A DNA stretch of 64,000 bases. Origin: Anaerocolumna aminovalerica. GTDB lineage: Bacteria > Bacillota > Clostridia > Lachnospirales > Lachnospiraceae. The notes under the pieces were generated by a model. The model was not told where the DNA came from. It saw only the letters and a program-made list of their open reading frames with translations, and searched no databases. Shown in pieces: positions 26,070-35,461 of this stretch (positions are counted from its first letter, which is position 1; the number at the start of each line of letters is the position of its first letter). The stretch spans positions 1 to 64,000 of the forward strand of contig NZ_FOWD01000017.1 of NCBI RefSeq assembly GCF_900115365.1. The letters are read 5' to 3'. The translations under genes were made by a program, and so were the position numbers.

Positions 26070-27512
26070 ATGGAGTTTACACTAAAAGAAATATTTGAAA
26101 TATTTATGAAGCGAATTGTTTTTATTACAGTTTGTACCATAGGAGGTTTATGTGTTTCTTTTCTATATAGTAAATATATTATAAAACCAACCTATATCGC
26201 ATCGGTACAAATGTATGTTAATTCCAATGATTCCACTTCTTCCGCTGATCTAAATGAATTAAATTACGCTCAGAAAGTAGTAACAACTTATATAAGTTTT
26301 TTGCAGACAAAGAAATTTTATGAACAGGTAATAGAAGAAAGTAATTTAAGATTATCGAGAGAACAGCTAAAAAACATGACCAACATTGAATCTATCAACA
26401 ATACAGAAATTTTTGAAATAAGTGTAAGTTCTATGAACCCCAACCATTCATTTTTATTAGTTAAATCAATGGAGAAAATTGCACCTGAATTAATAAAAAG
26501 TATTAAAGACACAGCACAGATCAGTATAGTTGATCCTCCGGCTTTACCAACTTCTCCATCCAGTCCTAATATATTTAAGAATACTTTAATTGGAGGAATG
26601 ATTACATTTATTATTACTATACTTATTTCATTATTAGGGGAAGTTATGGATGTAAATGTGAAGAATCAGGATGATTTATTAAGAAAGTATCAAGTTCCTA
26701 TTTTAGGTGTAATACCAAATTATAAAAACAATAAAAAGAAAAAAGTATTATTAATAAAGCTAACTTCTATTGCAAAAAGGCTAAATAAGAAAATAGATTC
26801 GAAAGAAAATAAAAAGGCAGGTAAAAGTGAAAATATAAAAGAAAATGCGGAGAAGGATACACAATTCATTATAACAGAAGCTTATAATTCTCTAAGAACC
26901 AATTTGAAGTTTACCTTACGTCATCAGGGATGTAAGAAGATTGTAATAAGCAGCTCACTCCCAGAGGATGGAAAGAGTACGATTACTACCAATTTAGGTA
27001 TTGTAATTGGCCAGACCGGTTCGAAAGTATTATTGGTGGACTGTGATTTGAGAAAAGGAAGATTGCACAATTTTTTCAATATAAAAAGCAGTCCTGGGGT
27101 CACCAATGTATTGTCCAATATGATTGATATAGAGAATGCAATTCAAAAGACCACATATGATAACTTATATGTACTGCCATTAGGAACCATTCCGCCTAAT
27201 CCCTCCGAACTGATGGCCAGCAGCCAAATGGAAGAATTATTAAAGAAGCTGGAAAGAGAATACGATTATATTATCATTGATACACCTCCGGTCAGGGTTG
27301 TATCCGATGCTCTTATCCTGATGAAGGCAGCGGATGGTGTACTAATAGTTGTAAGAGAGGAAGTTACCTCTCATTCGGATATAACAAACTTCTTATCGAA
27401 GTGTAAGTATATGGAGATCAAAGTATTAGGATTTATACTTAATGGGATTTCTCTTAATCAGGAAAAGAAATCAAAATATCATTACTACTATTACAATAAT
27501 TATAATGATTGA
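26070..27512 (+). CDS. Wzz-type chain-length protein fused to BY-kinase (480 aa)
   Basis: A bacterial tyrosine autokinase that controls polysaccharide polymerisation and export. The Wzz domain spans residues 1-195, with membrane helices near 16-36 and 171-191 and a Pro-rich stretch, PALPTSPSSP, between. The kinase follows with Walker A SLPEDGKST (297-305), Walker A' LLVDCDL (321-327), Walker B IIIDTPP, and a Tyr cluster at the C-terminus (KYHYYYYNNY). In most Firmicutes the two halves (CpsC and CpsD) are separate. The start follows AAGGGGGA. It overlaps the phosphatase gene by 8 nt. Confidence 0.92.
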   Translation: MEFTLKEIFEIFMKRIVFITVCTIGGLCVSFLYSKYIIKPTYIASVQMYVNSNDSTSSADLNELNYAQKVVTTYISFLQTKKFYEQVIEESNLRLSREQLKNMTNIESINNTEIFEISVSSMNPNHSFLLVKSMEKIAPELIKSIKDTAQISIVDPPALPTSPSSPNIFKNTLIGGMITFIITILISLLGEVMDVNVKNQDDLLRKYQVPILGVIPNYKNNKKKKVLLIKLTSIAKRLNKKIDSKENKKAGKSENIKENAEKDTQFIITEAYNSLRTNLKFTLRHQGCKKIVISSSLPEDGKSTITTNLGIVIGQTGSKVLLVDCDLRKGRLHNFFNIKSSPGVTNVLSNMIDIENAIQKTTYDNLYVLPLGTIPPNPSELMASSQMEELLKKLEREYDYIIIDTPPVRVVSDALILMKAADGVLIVVREEVTSHSDITNFLSKCKYMEIKVLGFILNGISLNQEKKSKYHYYYYNNYND

Positions 27513-28215
27513 TCTCCATACCCACATTTTGCCAGGTATTGATGACGGAGCCAGAAGCATCACTGAAGCAGTTGAAATGACGAAATCTCTTTTGGATCAG
27601 AACATTAATAAGGCAGTGTGCACTCCTCATTTTAATCCTATGCAGGTCTCCCTTCAAGAATTTATAAATAAGAGAACAGCTGCAATGAGCCTGATGAATG
27701 AAGCAAAGGTTGCGCTAATTTCCGGGAGCGAAACAATGCTTCACACTTATTTATTTCATTATCCTGATCTTAGTGAGTTATGTATAGGAAATACAAAATA
27801 TCTGTTAATTGAATTGCCATACAGTAAAAAAAAGGATGGAATATATGAAACAATTGAAAAACTGATTTCATTCTATAACACCATTCCAGTTATTGCCCAT
27901 ATAGAAAGATATGATTTAACTTACAGGATCATAAAAAAATTACGGGAAATGGGATGTGTAATTCAATTAAATACAACTTCATTAATAGAGAAAAAAAGAA
28001 GAAACCAGGCAGTCCGTTATTTAAAGGATGGATTGATTGATGTACTGGGAAGTGATTGCCATAATATGAGCAATAGGCCCCCTGTGATTACACAGGCATT
28101 AGATATCATAACACAGGAAATTGGAAATAATTGTTGCAGCAATCTAAAATATAAGGGAGAGTGTATTGTGAATGGGATTGAAATTAATAAAAAACCCATG
28201 TTCCTTATAAAATAA
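27505..28215 (+). CDS. CpsB/CapC-type tyrosine-protein phosphatase, PHP family (236 aa)
   Basis: A manganese-dependent PHP-fold phosphatase that dephosphorylates the autokinase encoded upstream. Metal-binding motifs are HTHILPGIDDG near the N-terminus, CTPHFNP, IAHIERYD and GSDCHN. The start at 27505 (MIDLHTH) matches family N-termini; a frame open from 27442 would add 21 residues that overlap the kinase gene. The 8-nt overlap suggests coupled translation of kinase and phosphatase. Confidence 0.92.
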   Translation: MIDLHTHILPGIDDGARSITEAVEMTKSLLDQNINKAVCTPHFNPMQVSLQEFINKRTAAMSLMNEAKVALISGSETMLHTYLFHYPDLSELCIGNTKYLLIELPYSKKKDGIYETIEKLISFYNTIPVIAHIERYDLTYRIIKKLREMGCVIQLNTTSLIEKKRRNQAVRYLKDGLIDVLGSDCHNMSNRPPVITQALDIITQEIGNNCCSNLKYKGECIVNGIEINKKPMFLIK

Positions 28216-28265
28216 AGAAAAAACCAAAGATTGATTTATTTAAGATTTTAAAAGGAGTGACAAAT

Positions 28266-28397
28266 ATGAAGTGGAATTACTTTTTTTTGTCGCCTTTTGT
28301 ATTAACTAAGAGCGACTTTTCTATAGAATTATTGAAACATGACGAAAACAACAAAATGAATAGGTCTGTTCAGAGGTACTCCTATGATAAGAATTAA
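28266..28397 (+). CDS. Possible small protein (43 aa) with strong ribosome site
   Basis: AAAGGAGTGACAAAT-ATG is a near-ideal start in the gap between the phosphatase and dehydratase genes. It opens 43 codons beginning MKWNYFFLSPFVLTKSDFS. The last 14 nt overlap the start of the dehydratase gene, which has a weaker ribosome site (AGAGG), so this frame could couple its translation. The N-terminus is aromatic and hydrophobic and the rest is charged. I recognise no family. Confidence 0.45.
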   Translation: MKWNYFFLSPFVLTKSDFSIELLKHDENNKMNRSVQRYSYDKN

Positions 28398-29874
28398 TAA
28401 TTATCGAAATAAGATTATTTTTATAACAGATCTATTTTTTATTATACTATCATGTTTTATTTGTTATATTTTAATACCAGTTGTAATAGGTATGAAAGGC
28501 ATTCAACTATTTATTCCGCACATTATTACCTTACTCTTATGTGTATCATTATGCCAGTACTTATTAAAAACCTATGTCAATATATGGAGATATGCCGGAT
28601 ACAATGGGTATGTAAAGATAATGACAGGTGTATTATCAGGCTTTTTATTATACTTTGTAATAAACTTAATATTTTTTAGCCAGAAAACGTCTTTGATCTT
28701 TTCTGTAATAACCTGCTCTTTATCTATTCTTTTTATGTTGCTCATCCGCTTTTCTTATGGAATATACCGAATGAAATTCACAAGAATAAATAAGGAGTTT
28801 AAAGTTGATGATCTTTTAGAACGGGATTGTGTTTCTTTTGATAAGAAAGAAATTGATAAGTTCCTTCATCAAAAAGTGATTATGGTAACTGGAGGAGGGG
28901 GATCCATTGGATCCGAGCTATGCAGACAGATTGCCAGTTCCAACCCTGCTCAATTAATCATTATCGATTATTATGAAAACAATGCCTATGACATACAACA
29001 GGAATTGTTATATGAATATAAAGATGGCCTTAATTTGGCAGTTGAAATAGCCTCCGTGCAGGATAGAGACAAGATGAATCAGTTATTTCAGCGTTATAAG
29101 CCGCAAATAGTCTTTCATGCTGCAGCTCATAAGCATGTACCTTTTATGGAACAATGTCCGGAAGAAGCAATTAAGAATAATATTTTTGGAACTTATAATG
29201 TAGTTCAGGCAGCAAATCAGTGGAATGTTGAAAAATTTGTTCTTATATCTACAGATAAAGCGGTAAATCCAACAAGTATGATGGGCGCTAGTAAAAGAAT
29301 GTGTGAAATGATTATTCAGAGTATGAAGAATATTAGTAATTCAAAATACGCAGCAGTCCGTTTTGGTAATGTATTAGGTTCTAGTGGGTCGGTAATACCT
29401 CTGTTTAAACGTCAAATTGAACATGGAGGGCCCATTACCATTACAGATAAAAGAGTTGAACGATATTTTATGACAGTTTCGGAAGCAGTTCAGCTTGTAT
29501 TGACGGCAGGTACTATGGCCTCCCATTCTGAAATTTATGTTTTAGATATGGGGAAACCGGTAAATATCCTGAAGCTGGCAGAAAATTTAATCCGTTTACT
29601 AGGTTATGTTCCATATTCTGAGATTCCAATAATAGAAGTAGGTATGCGCCCTGGAGAAAAAATCAATGAAGAACTTTTTATGCAGGAAGAACTTGTAATG
29701 ACTGAAAATAAAAAGATTTTTATTGAAAAACAGAAATCAATGTCGCCGGAAGAAATCGAAGAAAAAATGGAAATATTAAGGAAGGCATTGGAAACAAAGG
29801 ATGGGAGTATTATTCGTCAATCCCTTATAAAGATTGTACCTAGCTTTATGATAAATAATAATGTAACGGATTAG
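28384..29874 (+). CDS. UDP-GlcNAc 4,6-dehydratase-like, CapD/PglF family (496 aa)
   Basis: A membrane-anchored nucleotide-sugar dehydratase, likely making UDP-4-keto-6-deoxy-GlcNAc, the first step toward bacillosamine-type sugars. About four helices (residues 10-125) are followed directly by the SDR domain, with NAD motif TGGGGSIGSELCRQI and active-site run STDKAVNPTSMMGASKR, where Met replaces the usual SDR Tyr as in this family. Typical PglF/FlaA1-like proteins are about 600 aa with an extra Rossmann domain after the helices; that domain is missing here. The next gene encodes the matching aminotransferase. Confidence 0.88.
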   Translation: MIRINNYRNKIIFITDLFFIILSCFICYILIPVVIGMKGIQLFIPHIITLLLCVSLCQYLLKTYVNIWRYAGYNGYVKIMTGVLSGFLLYFVINLIFFSQKTSLIFSVITCSLSILFMLLIRFSYGIYRMKFTRINKEFKVDDLLERDCVSFDKKEIDKFLHQKVIMVTGGGGSIGSELCRQIASSNPAQLIIIDYYENNAYDIQQELLYEYKDGLNLAVEIASVQDRDKMNQLFQRYKPQIVFHAAAHKHVPFMEQCPEEAIKNNIFGTYNVVQAANQWNVEKFVLISTDKAVNPTSMMGASKRMCEMIIQSMKNISNSKYAAVRFGNVLGSSGSVIPLFKRQIEHGGPITITDKRVERYFMTVSEAVQLVLTAGTMASHSEIYVLDMGKPVNILKLAENLIRLLGYVPYSEIPIIEVGMRPGEKINEELFMQEELVMTENKKIFIEKQKSMSPEEIEEKMEILRKALETKDGSIIRQSLIKIVPSFMINNNVTD

Positions 29875-29979
29875 GCTATTCCATAGGATTATCCTATGCA
29901 TGGAATAAGCTGAATGAAAGTAACAGAATAAATACGTGGGAATATATTATTTAAAGGGTATGAGGACTTTGAAAGGAGC

Positions 29980-31119
29980 ATGGTTGCAAATATGAGCGGG
30001 GAAAAGATATATCTTTCATCACCACATATGAGTGATGAAGGCTATGAAATGAATTTTATCAAGGAAGCCTTTGAGTCTAACTGGATTGCTCCCCTTGGCA
30101 GGAATGTTAATGAATTTGAGAGAGAGCTGGCCAATATGGTTGGAATTAAATCAGCCGCTGCCCTTTCCACTGGAACAGCTGCTATTCATATGGCCTTAAA
30201 AGCAGCAGGAGTCAGTGAAGGAGACATTGTGTTTTGTCAGTCCCTAACCTTTTCTGCCACTGCTAATCCTATTATTTATGAAAAAGCAGTGCCTGTATTT
30301 ATTGACAGCGATTATGAAACATGGAACATGAGTCCGTCAGCACTTCAGAAAGCCTTTGAGAAATATGGAAAGCTTGGAAAAAAGCCGAAAGCAGTTATCG
30401 TTGTCCATTTATATGGTTTGTCGGCAAATATGGATAAAATATCAGAGATATGTAATAAGTATGACGTAACTTTAATCGAAGACGCGGCAGAAAGTTTAGG
30501 TACCCTATATAAAGGCAGATATACTGGCACCATTGGTGATTACGGTGTTTTCTCCTTTAATGGGAATAAAATCATTACTACCTCAGGCGGCGGTATGCTC
30601 ATTTCGGATAATGAAGAAAGTATTAATAAAGTAAAGTTCTGGGCAACCCAGTCAAGAGATCCAGCCAGGCATTATCAGCATAGTGAACTGGGGTTTAACT
30701 ATAGAATGAGCAATGTTTTAGCCGGTATCGGAAGAGGTCAGCTTATGATATTAAACCAGAGAATTGAGAAGAAAAGGTATATCTTTGAGTATTATAAGAA
30801 GATGCTTAAAGATATGGAGGGTATCCACATGATGCCAGTGAATAATTGGAGTAAATCAAATTGTTGGTTAAGCTGTATCCTGTTAAGAGGTAAAGTAAAG
30901 CCTCTTGATATTATACTGGCATTAGAAAAAAACAATATTGAATCCAGACCTATCTGGAAACCTATGCATATGCAGCCATTTTATTCAGGATATGATTTTG
31001 TTGGGGCAGGGGTTTCAGAAATTATATTTGAAGATGGAGTCTGCTTACCAAGTGATACAAAGATGACAGATGAAGACTTGAACCGTACAGTTTCCATCAT
31101 AAAAGGGCTGTGGATCTAA
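29980..31119 (+). CDS. DegT/DnrJ aminotransferase, PglE-like (379 aa)
   Basis: A PLP enzyme likely aminating UDP-4-keto-6-deoxy-GlcNAc to the 4-amino sugar. The sequence has ALSTGTAAIHMAL, EDAAESLG and the PLP-lysine run FSFNGNKIITTSGGG. The opening EKIYLSSPHMSDEGYE matches the PglE-like group. The start is uncertain: the ATG at 29980 is only 3 nt from AAAGGAG, while the ATG at 29992 is 15 nt away and gives a more family-like N-terminus. It sits between the dehydratase and a GNAT gene, the expected order for making a diacetamido sugar. Confidence 0.9.
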   Translation: MVANMSGEKIYLSSPHMSDEGYEMNFIKEAFESNWIAPLGRNVNEFERELANMVGIKSAAALSTGTAAIHMALKAAGVSEGDIVFCQSLTFSATANPIIYEKAVPVFIDSDYETWNMSPSALQKAFEKYGKLGKKPKAVIVVHLYGLSANMDKISEICNKYDVTLIEDAAESLGTLYKGRYTGTIGDYGVFSFNGNKIITTSGGGMLISDNEESINKVKFWATQSRDPARHYQHSELGFNYRMSNVLAGIGRGQLMILNQRIEKKRYIFEYYKKMLKDMEGIHMMPVNNWSKSNCWLSCILLRGKVKPLDIILALEKNNIESRPIWKPMHMQPFYSGYDFVGAGVSEIIFEDGVCLPSDTKMTDEDLNRTVSIIKGLWI

Positions 31120-31154
31120 CGGTAACTAAAAAATAGTAATATGGAGGAAATCAA

Positions 31155-31691
31155 TTGTTTCTATCAGGTGAGAAGGTAATATTAAGAGCCATTGAACTTT
31201 CTGATAAGGATATATTAAGAAACATGATAAATGATGGTGAAATGGAATATCTCCTTGGGGGATGGTCATTTCCTGTATCTGAAATGAAGCAAGAAGAATG
31301 GATTAAGTCCATTGATTCCGAACCTTATGTTTTACGTTGTATGATTGATGACAAACAAGAACATTCGACTGCCGGTACAGTAATCCTGTCAGATATAGAT
31401 TATATCAATGGTACCGCCGAGATTCATATAAAATTATTGAAAAGTTTCCGTGGAAAGGGCTTTGGTACGGATACCATTAAAACAATGGTCCGATATGCTT
31501 TTTCTGAGCTTCGTCTTCAATGTATTTATGCACACATTAATGATTATAATATTGGCTCCCATAAGCTATTTGAAAAATCAGGTTTTATTAAAGAAGGGGT
31601 ACTGCGAAGCAGAATATATAAGAATGGTACTTATCATAACCTGTTTGTATATTCCATTTTGAAAGAGGATTCCTATGGAAATAGGGAGTGA
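31155..31691 (+). CDS. RimJ/RimL-type GNAT acetyltransferase (178 aa), TTG start
   Basis: A GNAT enzyme with acetyl-CoA loop KSFRGKGFGTDTIKTMVR and terminal NIGSHKLFEKSGFIKEGVL. By position after the aminotransferase it probably N-acetylates the 4-amino group of the UDP-sugar, as PseH-type enzymes do, giving UDP-diacetamido-trideoxyhexose. The start is TTG at 31155 with GGAGG 7 nt upstream. The gene's end overlaps the next gene by 17 nt. Confidence 0.85.
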   Translation: MFLSGEKVILRAIELSDKDILRNMINDGEMEYLLGGWSFPVSEMKQEEWIKSIDSEPYVLRCMIDDKQEHSTAGTVILSDIDYINGTAEIHIKLLKSFRGKGFGTDTIKTMVRYAFSELRLQCIYAHINDYNIGSHKLFEKSGFIKEGVLRSRIYKNGTYHNLFVYSILKEDSYGNRE

Positions 31692-32763
31692 ATTTTGGTT
31701 AGATGACCCTTCGGCAGAACAAAAGATGGAAGCACAGTGGATAAGAAAATTCGGTAATACGGTACTTACTACTTCTGGAAGAGGTGCTATATCCCTATTA
31801 TTACAAGAAGTAAATCCTAGATTTAAATCCGTTTTATTGCCGGCTTATATCTGCGATTCCTTGATTTTACCATTTCGAAAGAATGGCTATCAATGCAGCT
31901 TTTATGATATTAACAAAGATTTGTCTCCCATTACCGAAACCATAAGGGAGAACAGAGAAGTAGGAATTTTCCTTCATATGGGTTATTTTGGGTTCTCTAC
32001 AAATAGCAATCTAATGGAAGTGATCAGGGAATTCAAAAGAAACTCTGCCATTATTATTGAAGATGTGACCCAAACATTATTTTCTGATTTTAAGAGATAC
32101 GAAGAGAATGACTACTATGTTGCCAGTGTACGAAAATGGATGGGCTTACCCAGCGGTGGTCTGCTGGCTTCACCAGTATGGGAAATAAAAGGTACATTAC
32201 CGGAAGATAAATCCTTTGCTTCAATCCGAAAAGAGGCACTCTTACTTAAGGCAGAATATATACATAAGAAAGATGAACTATTAAAAAAACAGTATTTAAA
32301 TTTGTTTTCACATGGGGAGAGGATACTTTCAGAAGAACCTTATCCCTATAGGATAGATTCTTTATCAAATAATATTATGAATGGAACGGATGTAAATAAA
32401 TTAGTTGAAATAAGAAAAAACAATTATCAGATATTAAAGAAAGGTTTGAATGGGATTGAATTCATAGAACCTGTTTTTCAAAATGTTCCGGGAAATACGT
32501 GCCCTATGTTTTATCCGGTTTATCTTAATAATAATCGTGACCAAATCAGAGAAAAGCTTAGCAGCCGGAAAATTTACTGTCCCATACATTGGAGCAGGCC
32601 AAAACAGATTTCTGTAAATAGCTTTAAGAATATTGGGAATGTCTATAACAGGATTCTATCCATACCATGTGACCAGCGATACGATTGGAGGGATATGGAC
32701 AGAGTAATATCTGTACTTGGTGAATTAGAAAATGACAGATCTTTAATCAAGGGAAGTGAATAA
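31675..32763 (+). CDS. Divergent DegT-like PLP-dependent protein (362 aa)
   Basis: A fold-type I PLP-like protein distantly related to sugar aminotransferases. Supporting signals are TTSGRGAISLLLQEV (phosphate-binding region), IIIEDVTQTLFSD (Asp that binds the pyridine nitrogen) and VRKWMGLPSGG, whose Lys would bind PLP. It is shorter and more divergent than the enzyme at 29980. A related protein is encoded at 36150-37127. The two flank a FemAB-like, a PIG-L and a WbqC gene, suggesting joint work on an unusual substituent. The reaction is unknown. Confidence 0.7.
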   Translation: MEIGSEFWLDDPSAEQKMEAQWIRKFGNTVLTTSGRGAISLLLQEVNPRFKSVLLPAYICDSLILPFRKNGYQCSFYDINKDLSPITETIRENREVGIFLHMGYFGFSTNSNLMEVIREFKRNSAIIIEDVTQTLFSDFKRYEENDYYVASVRKWMGLPSGGLLASPVWEIKGTLPEDKSFASIRKEALLLKAEYIHKKDELLKKQYLNLFSHGERILSEEPYPYRIDSLSNNIMNGTDVNKLVEIRKNNYQILKKGLNGIEFIEPVFQNVPGNTCPMFYPVYLNNNRDQIREKLSSRKIYCPIHWSRPKQISVNSFKNIGNVYNRILSIPCDQRYDWRDMDRVISVLGELENDRSLIKGSE

Positions 32764-33837
32764 ATGGGAAAGGAAATATTGATAAATAAACCGGAAGAAT
32801 GGAACCGAATTGTTACCGGTTTTCATAAATATGATGTTTACTATCTGTCTGAATACGTAAAGGCTTTTCAGATTCATGGTGATGGAGAACCTGTTTTGTA
32901 CTATTATGAAGATGATGAAATAAAAGCAGTAAATGTATTTATTTTAAGAGATATAGAGGCAGACAAGAGGTTTAAAAATCAAATTCTTCAAGGTACTTAT
33001 TTTGATATCACCACGCCATATGGCTATGGAGGTTTTTTAATTGAAGGAAATGTTACCCGGGAAAGTATGAAACGGTTGGAACAGGAATACACAAATTACT
33101 GTATTAATAAAGGCATCATAAGCGAGTTCGTACGCTTTCATCCCCTCCTAAGCGATTACAAAACACTTGGTAAGTTCTATCATATTTCAAAACTTGGTAA
33201 AACCATTGTCATTCCATTGGCCTCCAAGGAAAAGATATGGAATAATCTTACCAGTAAAAACAGGAATATGGTAAGAAAAGCAGTAAAATCAGGGGTTGAA
33301 ATCTATTGGGGACGAAGCAAAGAATTAATTGAATCATTTATTCCTTTATATAAGGCAACTATGGATAAAGATAAGGCAAAACCATATTATTATTTCGGAA
33401 AAGATTTCTTTAACAGCATATTATATGATTTAAAAAATCAAGCAGTTTTATTTTATGCTGTATATCAGACTCGTATTATTTCAATGGCGGTCCTATTGCT
33501 TACCAATGGTCATATGAACTATCACCTTTCTGCATCTCAGAAAGAATACCAGCATCTTGCACCAACCAATTTATTATTATACGAAGCCGCATGCTGGGGC
33601 TTTGATAATGGCTTTAAGACCTTTCATTTAGGGGGAGGATTAGGCAGTAAGGAAGATAGTTTATATAGATTTAAGAGCAGTTTTAACAGAGATTCAGATT
33701 ATACGTTTACTATTGGAACTAAGATTTTTAACCAGGAAAAATATGACCAGCTGATAGAAATTAGAAAAAGGGAAATGCAAAATTCCGATTACTTAGATAC
33801 TGATTTTTTTCCGGTATATAGAGGTGAGTATCTGTAA
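32764..33837 (+). CDS. FemAB/GNAT-fold aminoacyl- or acyltransferase-like protein (357 aa)
   Basis: Resembles the FemX/FemAB and BioF2-like double-GNAT family. The C-terminal half has NYHLSASQKEYQHLAPTNLL and GFKTFHLGGGLGSKEDSLYR, which match FemX-type proteins that transfer amino acids from aminoacyl-tRNA to cell-wall precursors. In polysaccharide loci, members are thought to aminoacylate or acylate sugars. It begins 3 nt after the DegT-like gene stop. The acyl donor cannot be told from sequence. Confidence 0.78.
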   Translation: MGKEILINKPEEWNRIVTGFHKYDVYYLSEYVKAFQIHGDGEPVLYYYEDDEIKAVNVFILRDIEADKRFKNQILQGTYFDITTPYGYGGFLIEGNVTRESMKRLEQEYTNYCINKGIISEFVRFHPLLSDYKTLGKFYHISKLGKTIVIPLASKEKIWNNLTSKNRNMVRKAVKSGVEIYWGRSKELIESFIPLYKATMDKDKAKPYYYFGKDFFNSILYDLKNQAVLFYAVYQTRIISMAVLLLTNGHMNYHLSASQKEYQHLAPTNLLLYEAACWGFDNGFKTFHLGGGLGSKEDSLYRFKSSFNRDSDYTFTIGTKIFNQEKYDQLIEIRKREMQNSDYLDTDFFPVYRGEYL

Positions 33838-33958
33838 TAATACATACCAATCCCATAACATAATATTGCTATGTGAAAAGTATGAATTATATTATAAATA
33901 TTTACCCCGGGCCTGTCTTGCAAAATTGTAAGCATCCCAATACAGACTGGAGGAGATC

Positions 33959-34621
33959 ATGAATATATTAGTAATAGCTCCCCATGCAGATGATGAAATT
34001 CTTGGTGTAGGAGGTACAATAGCAAAATATATCCATGAAGGCCATAATGTTTTTGTATGCATTGCATCAAGGGGATATATGCCTTTGTTTTCTGAAGAAC
34101 TGGTAGAAACTGTTCTGAAGGAGGCAAAAGAATGCCATAAATTATTAGGAATTAAGGAGACGTTCTATCTTGATTTTCCTGCTTCCATGTTAGAAAAAGT
34201 AAATCGAAGTGAAATAAATGATAAACTATATGAAGTAATAGACAAAGTTCAGCCGGATATTGTTTTTATTCCCCATTACGGTGATATGCAAAAAGATCAT
34301 GAAATAATAGCAAAGGCGTCTATGGTAGTTTTAAGGCCTAAATATAATCATAAGGTAAAGTTAATATATTCTTATGAAACCCTCTCGGAAACAGAGTGTA
34401 ATATACCCCATGCGGCAAATGCATTTATACCAAATGTTTATATTGATATTACTCCTTATCTTCAAAAGAAGATGGAAGCAATGAAAAAATATCAGTCCCA
34501 ATTATCCGATTTTCCAAATGCCCGTTCCATTGAAGCCTTAGATGCCCTGGCTAAACACAGAGGTGCAGCCATAAATGTAAGAGCTGCGGAAGCCTTTGCT
34601 TTAATCAGACAGGTGTTGTAA
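33959..34621 (+). CDS. PIG-L family N-acetylglucosaminyl deacetylase-like protein (220 aa)
   Basis: A zinc-dependent deacetylase of the LmbE/PIG-L family. The metal motif APHADDEILGVGG starts near residue 8 and a later His lies in IPHYGDMQKDHEI. These enzymes remove N-acetyl groups from GlcNAc-containing substrates, so this one could free an amine for re-acylation by the neighbouring FemAB-like or GNAT proteins. GGAGG lies about 6 nt before the ATG. It is separated from the previous gene by 120 nt. Confidence 0.88.
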   Translation: MNILVIAPHADDEILGVGGTIAKYIHEGHNVFVCIASRGYMPLFSEELVETVLKEAKECHKLLGIKETFYLDFPASMLEKVNRSEINDKLYEVIDKVQPDIVFIPHYGDMQKDHEIIAKASMVVLRPKYNHKVKLIYSYETLSETECNIPHAANAFIPNVYIDITPYLQKKMEAMKKYQSQLSDFPNARSIEALDALAKHRGAAINVRAAEAFALIRQVL

Positions 34622-34793
34622 GTTACCCCCATCAGGGAAGAGGACTTATCTGTTTCAGCAGGAGTCGGTCTCCTGCTGAAATACCACCTAGTGGCAATGA
34701 GGCAGATGGTAGCGCAAGGGATAAACTTGCCTGTGGGCAAAACCTGCTTGCAGCAAGTGGAATATCCCCTTTGAAGAATAATGAGGTATTGAT
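34622..34793 (+). other. GC-rich structured intergenic segment
   Basis: Unlike its surroundings this stretch is GC-rich; 34681-34740 has 31 G/C in 60. It holds a perfect 11-bp hairpin, TTTCAGCAGGA / TCCTGCTGAAA (34653-34663 and 34671-34681). Further on, GGGATA (34718) and TATCCC (34763) enclose ACTTGC/GCAAGT (34725/34753) and a small TTGCC/GGCAA stem. No frame is open across it. It could be a structured RNA or the remains of a mobile repeat. I do not recognise the family. Confidence 0.5.
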
Positions 34794-35420
34794 TTGTACA
34801 GTAAATATATTAAGCGCATTTTTGATATAGGCAGTTCTATCTTGGCAATTATAATGTGCATACCCTTTTTTATGATTATTTCACTATTTGTCTGGATTAA
34901 CCTTGGCAGGCCAATTATATTTAAACAGCTTAGAGTTAGTAAGGATAATAAAATTTTTACTATGTATAAATTTAGAACCATGAGGGATATCAGAGATGCC
35001 AATGGGAATTTGCTGCCTAATGAATTAAGACAGACAAAGTTTGGAAGTTTTCTTCGCTCCACATCTATTGATGAGCTTCCTGAGTTATGGAATATATTAA
35101 AAGGCGATATTTCTTTTGTTGGTCCAAGACCCCTTATTCCAGAGTATTTACCTTATTATACGGAATATGAGCTGCAGCGGCATAAGGTAAGAGGCGGTTT
35201 GATTCCACCGGAAGTTTTGTATGGTGACATTACACCTACATGGCAGCAGCAGTTTGAATATGAAATTTATTATGCCAGCCATGTTTCTTTTCTCCTGGAT
35301 TTTAAAATTATTATAGCATCCCTAAAAAGTGTTTTTAAAAGAAACTCAATTCATTATGGTAATTATAATAGAGAATCCTTTTTTCAGGAGAGAAGGAGTA
35401 AAAAGGAAAAGAAAGACTAG
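34794..35420 (+). CDS. Priming phosphoglycosyl transferase, PglC-like (208 aa), TTG start
   Basis: A monotopic membrane enzyme that moves a sugar phosphate from a UDP-sugar to undecaprenyl phosphate to start the repeat unit. The single re-entrant helix is near residues 10-32. Conserved parts are KFRTMRD, the catalytic Asp-Glu pair in STSIDELPELWN, and SFVGPRPL. Its small size is of the PglC type, which fits a bacillosamine-type UDP-diacetamido sugar made by the genes upstream. The start is TTG at 34794, 7 nt after GAGG. Confidence 0.92.
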   Translation: MYSKYIKRIFDIGSSILAIIMCIPFFMIISLFVWINLGRPIIFKQLRVSKDNKIFTMYKFRTMRDIRDANGNLLPNELRQTKFGSFLRSTSIDELPELWNILKGDISFVGPRPLIPEYLPYYTEYELQRHKVRGGLIPPEVLYGDITPTWQQQFEYEIYYASHVSFLLDFKIIIASLKSVFKRNSIHYGNYNRESFFQERRSKKEKKD

Positions 35421-35461
35421 GTCATAGAAGGATGCTCTTACTTATAAGGAGAATTAGATTT

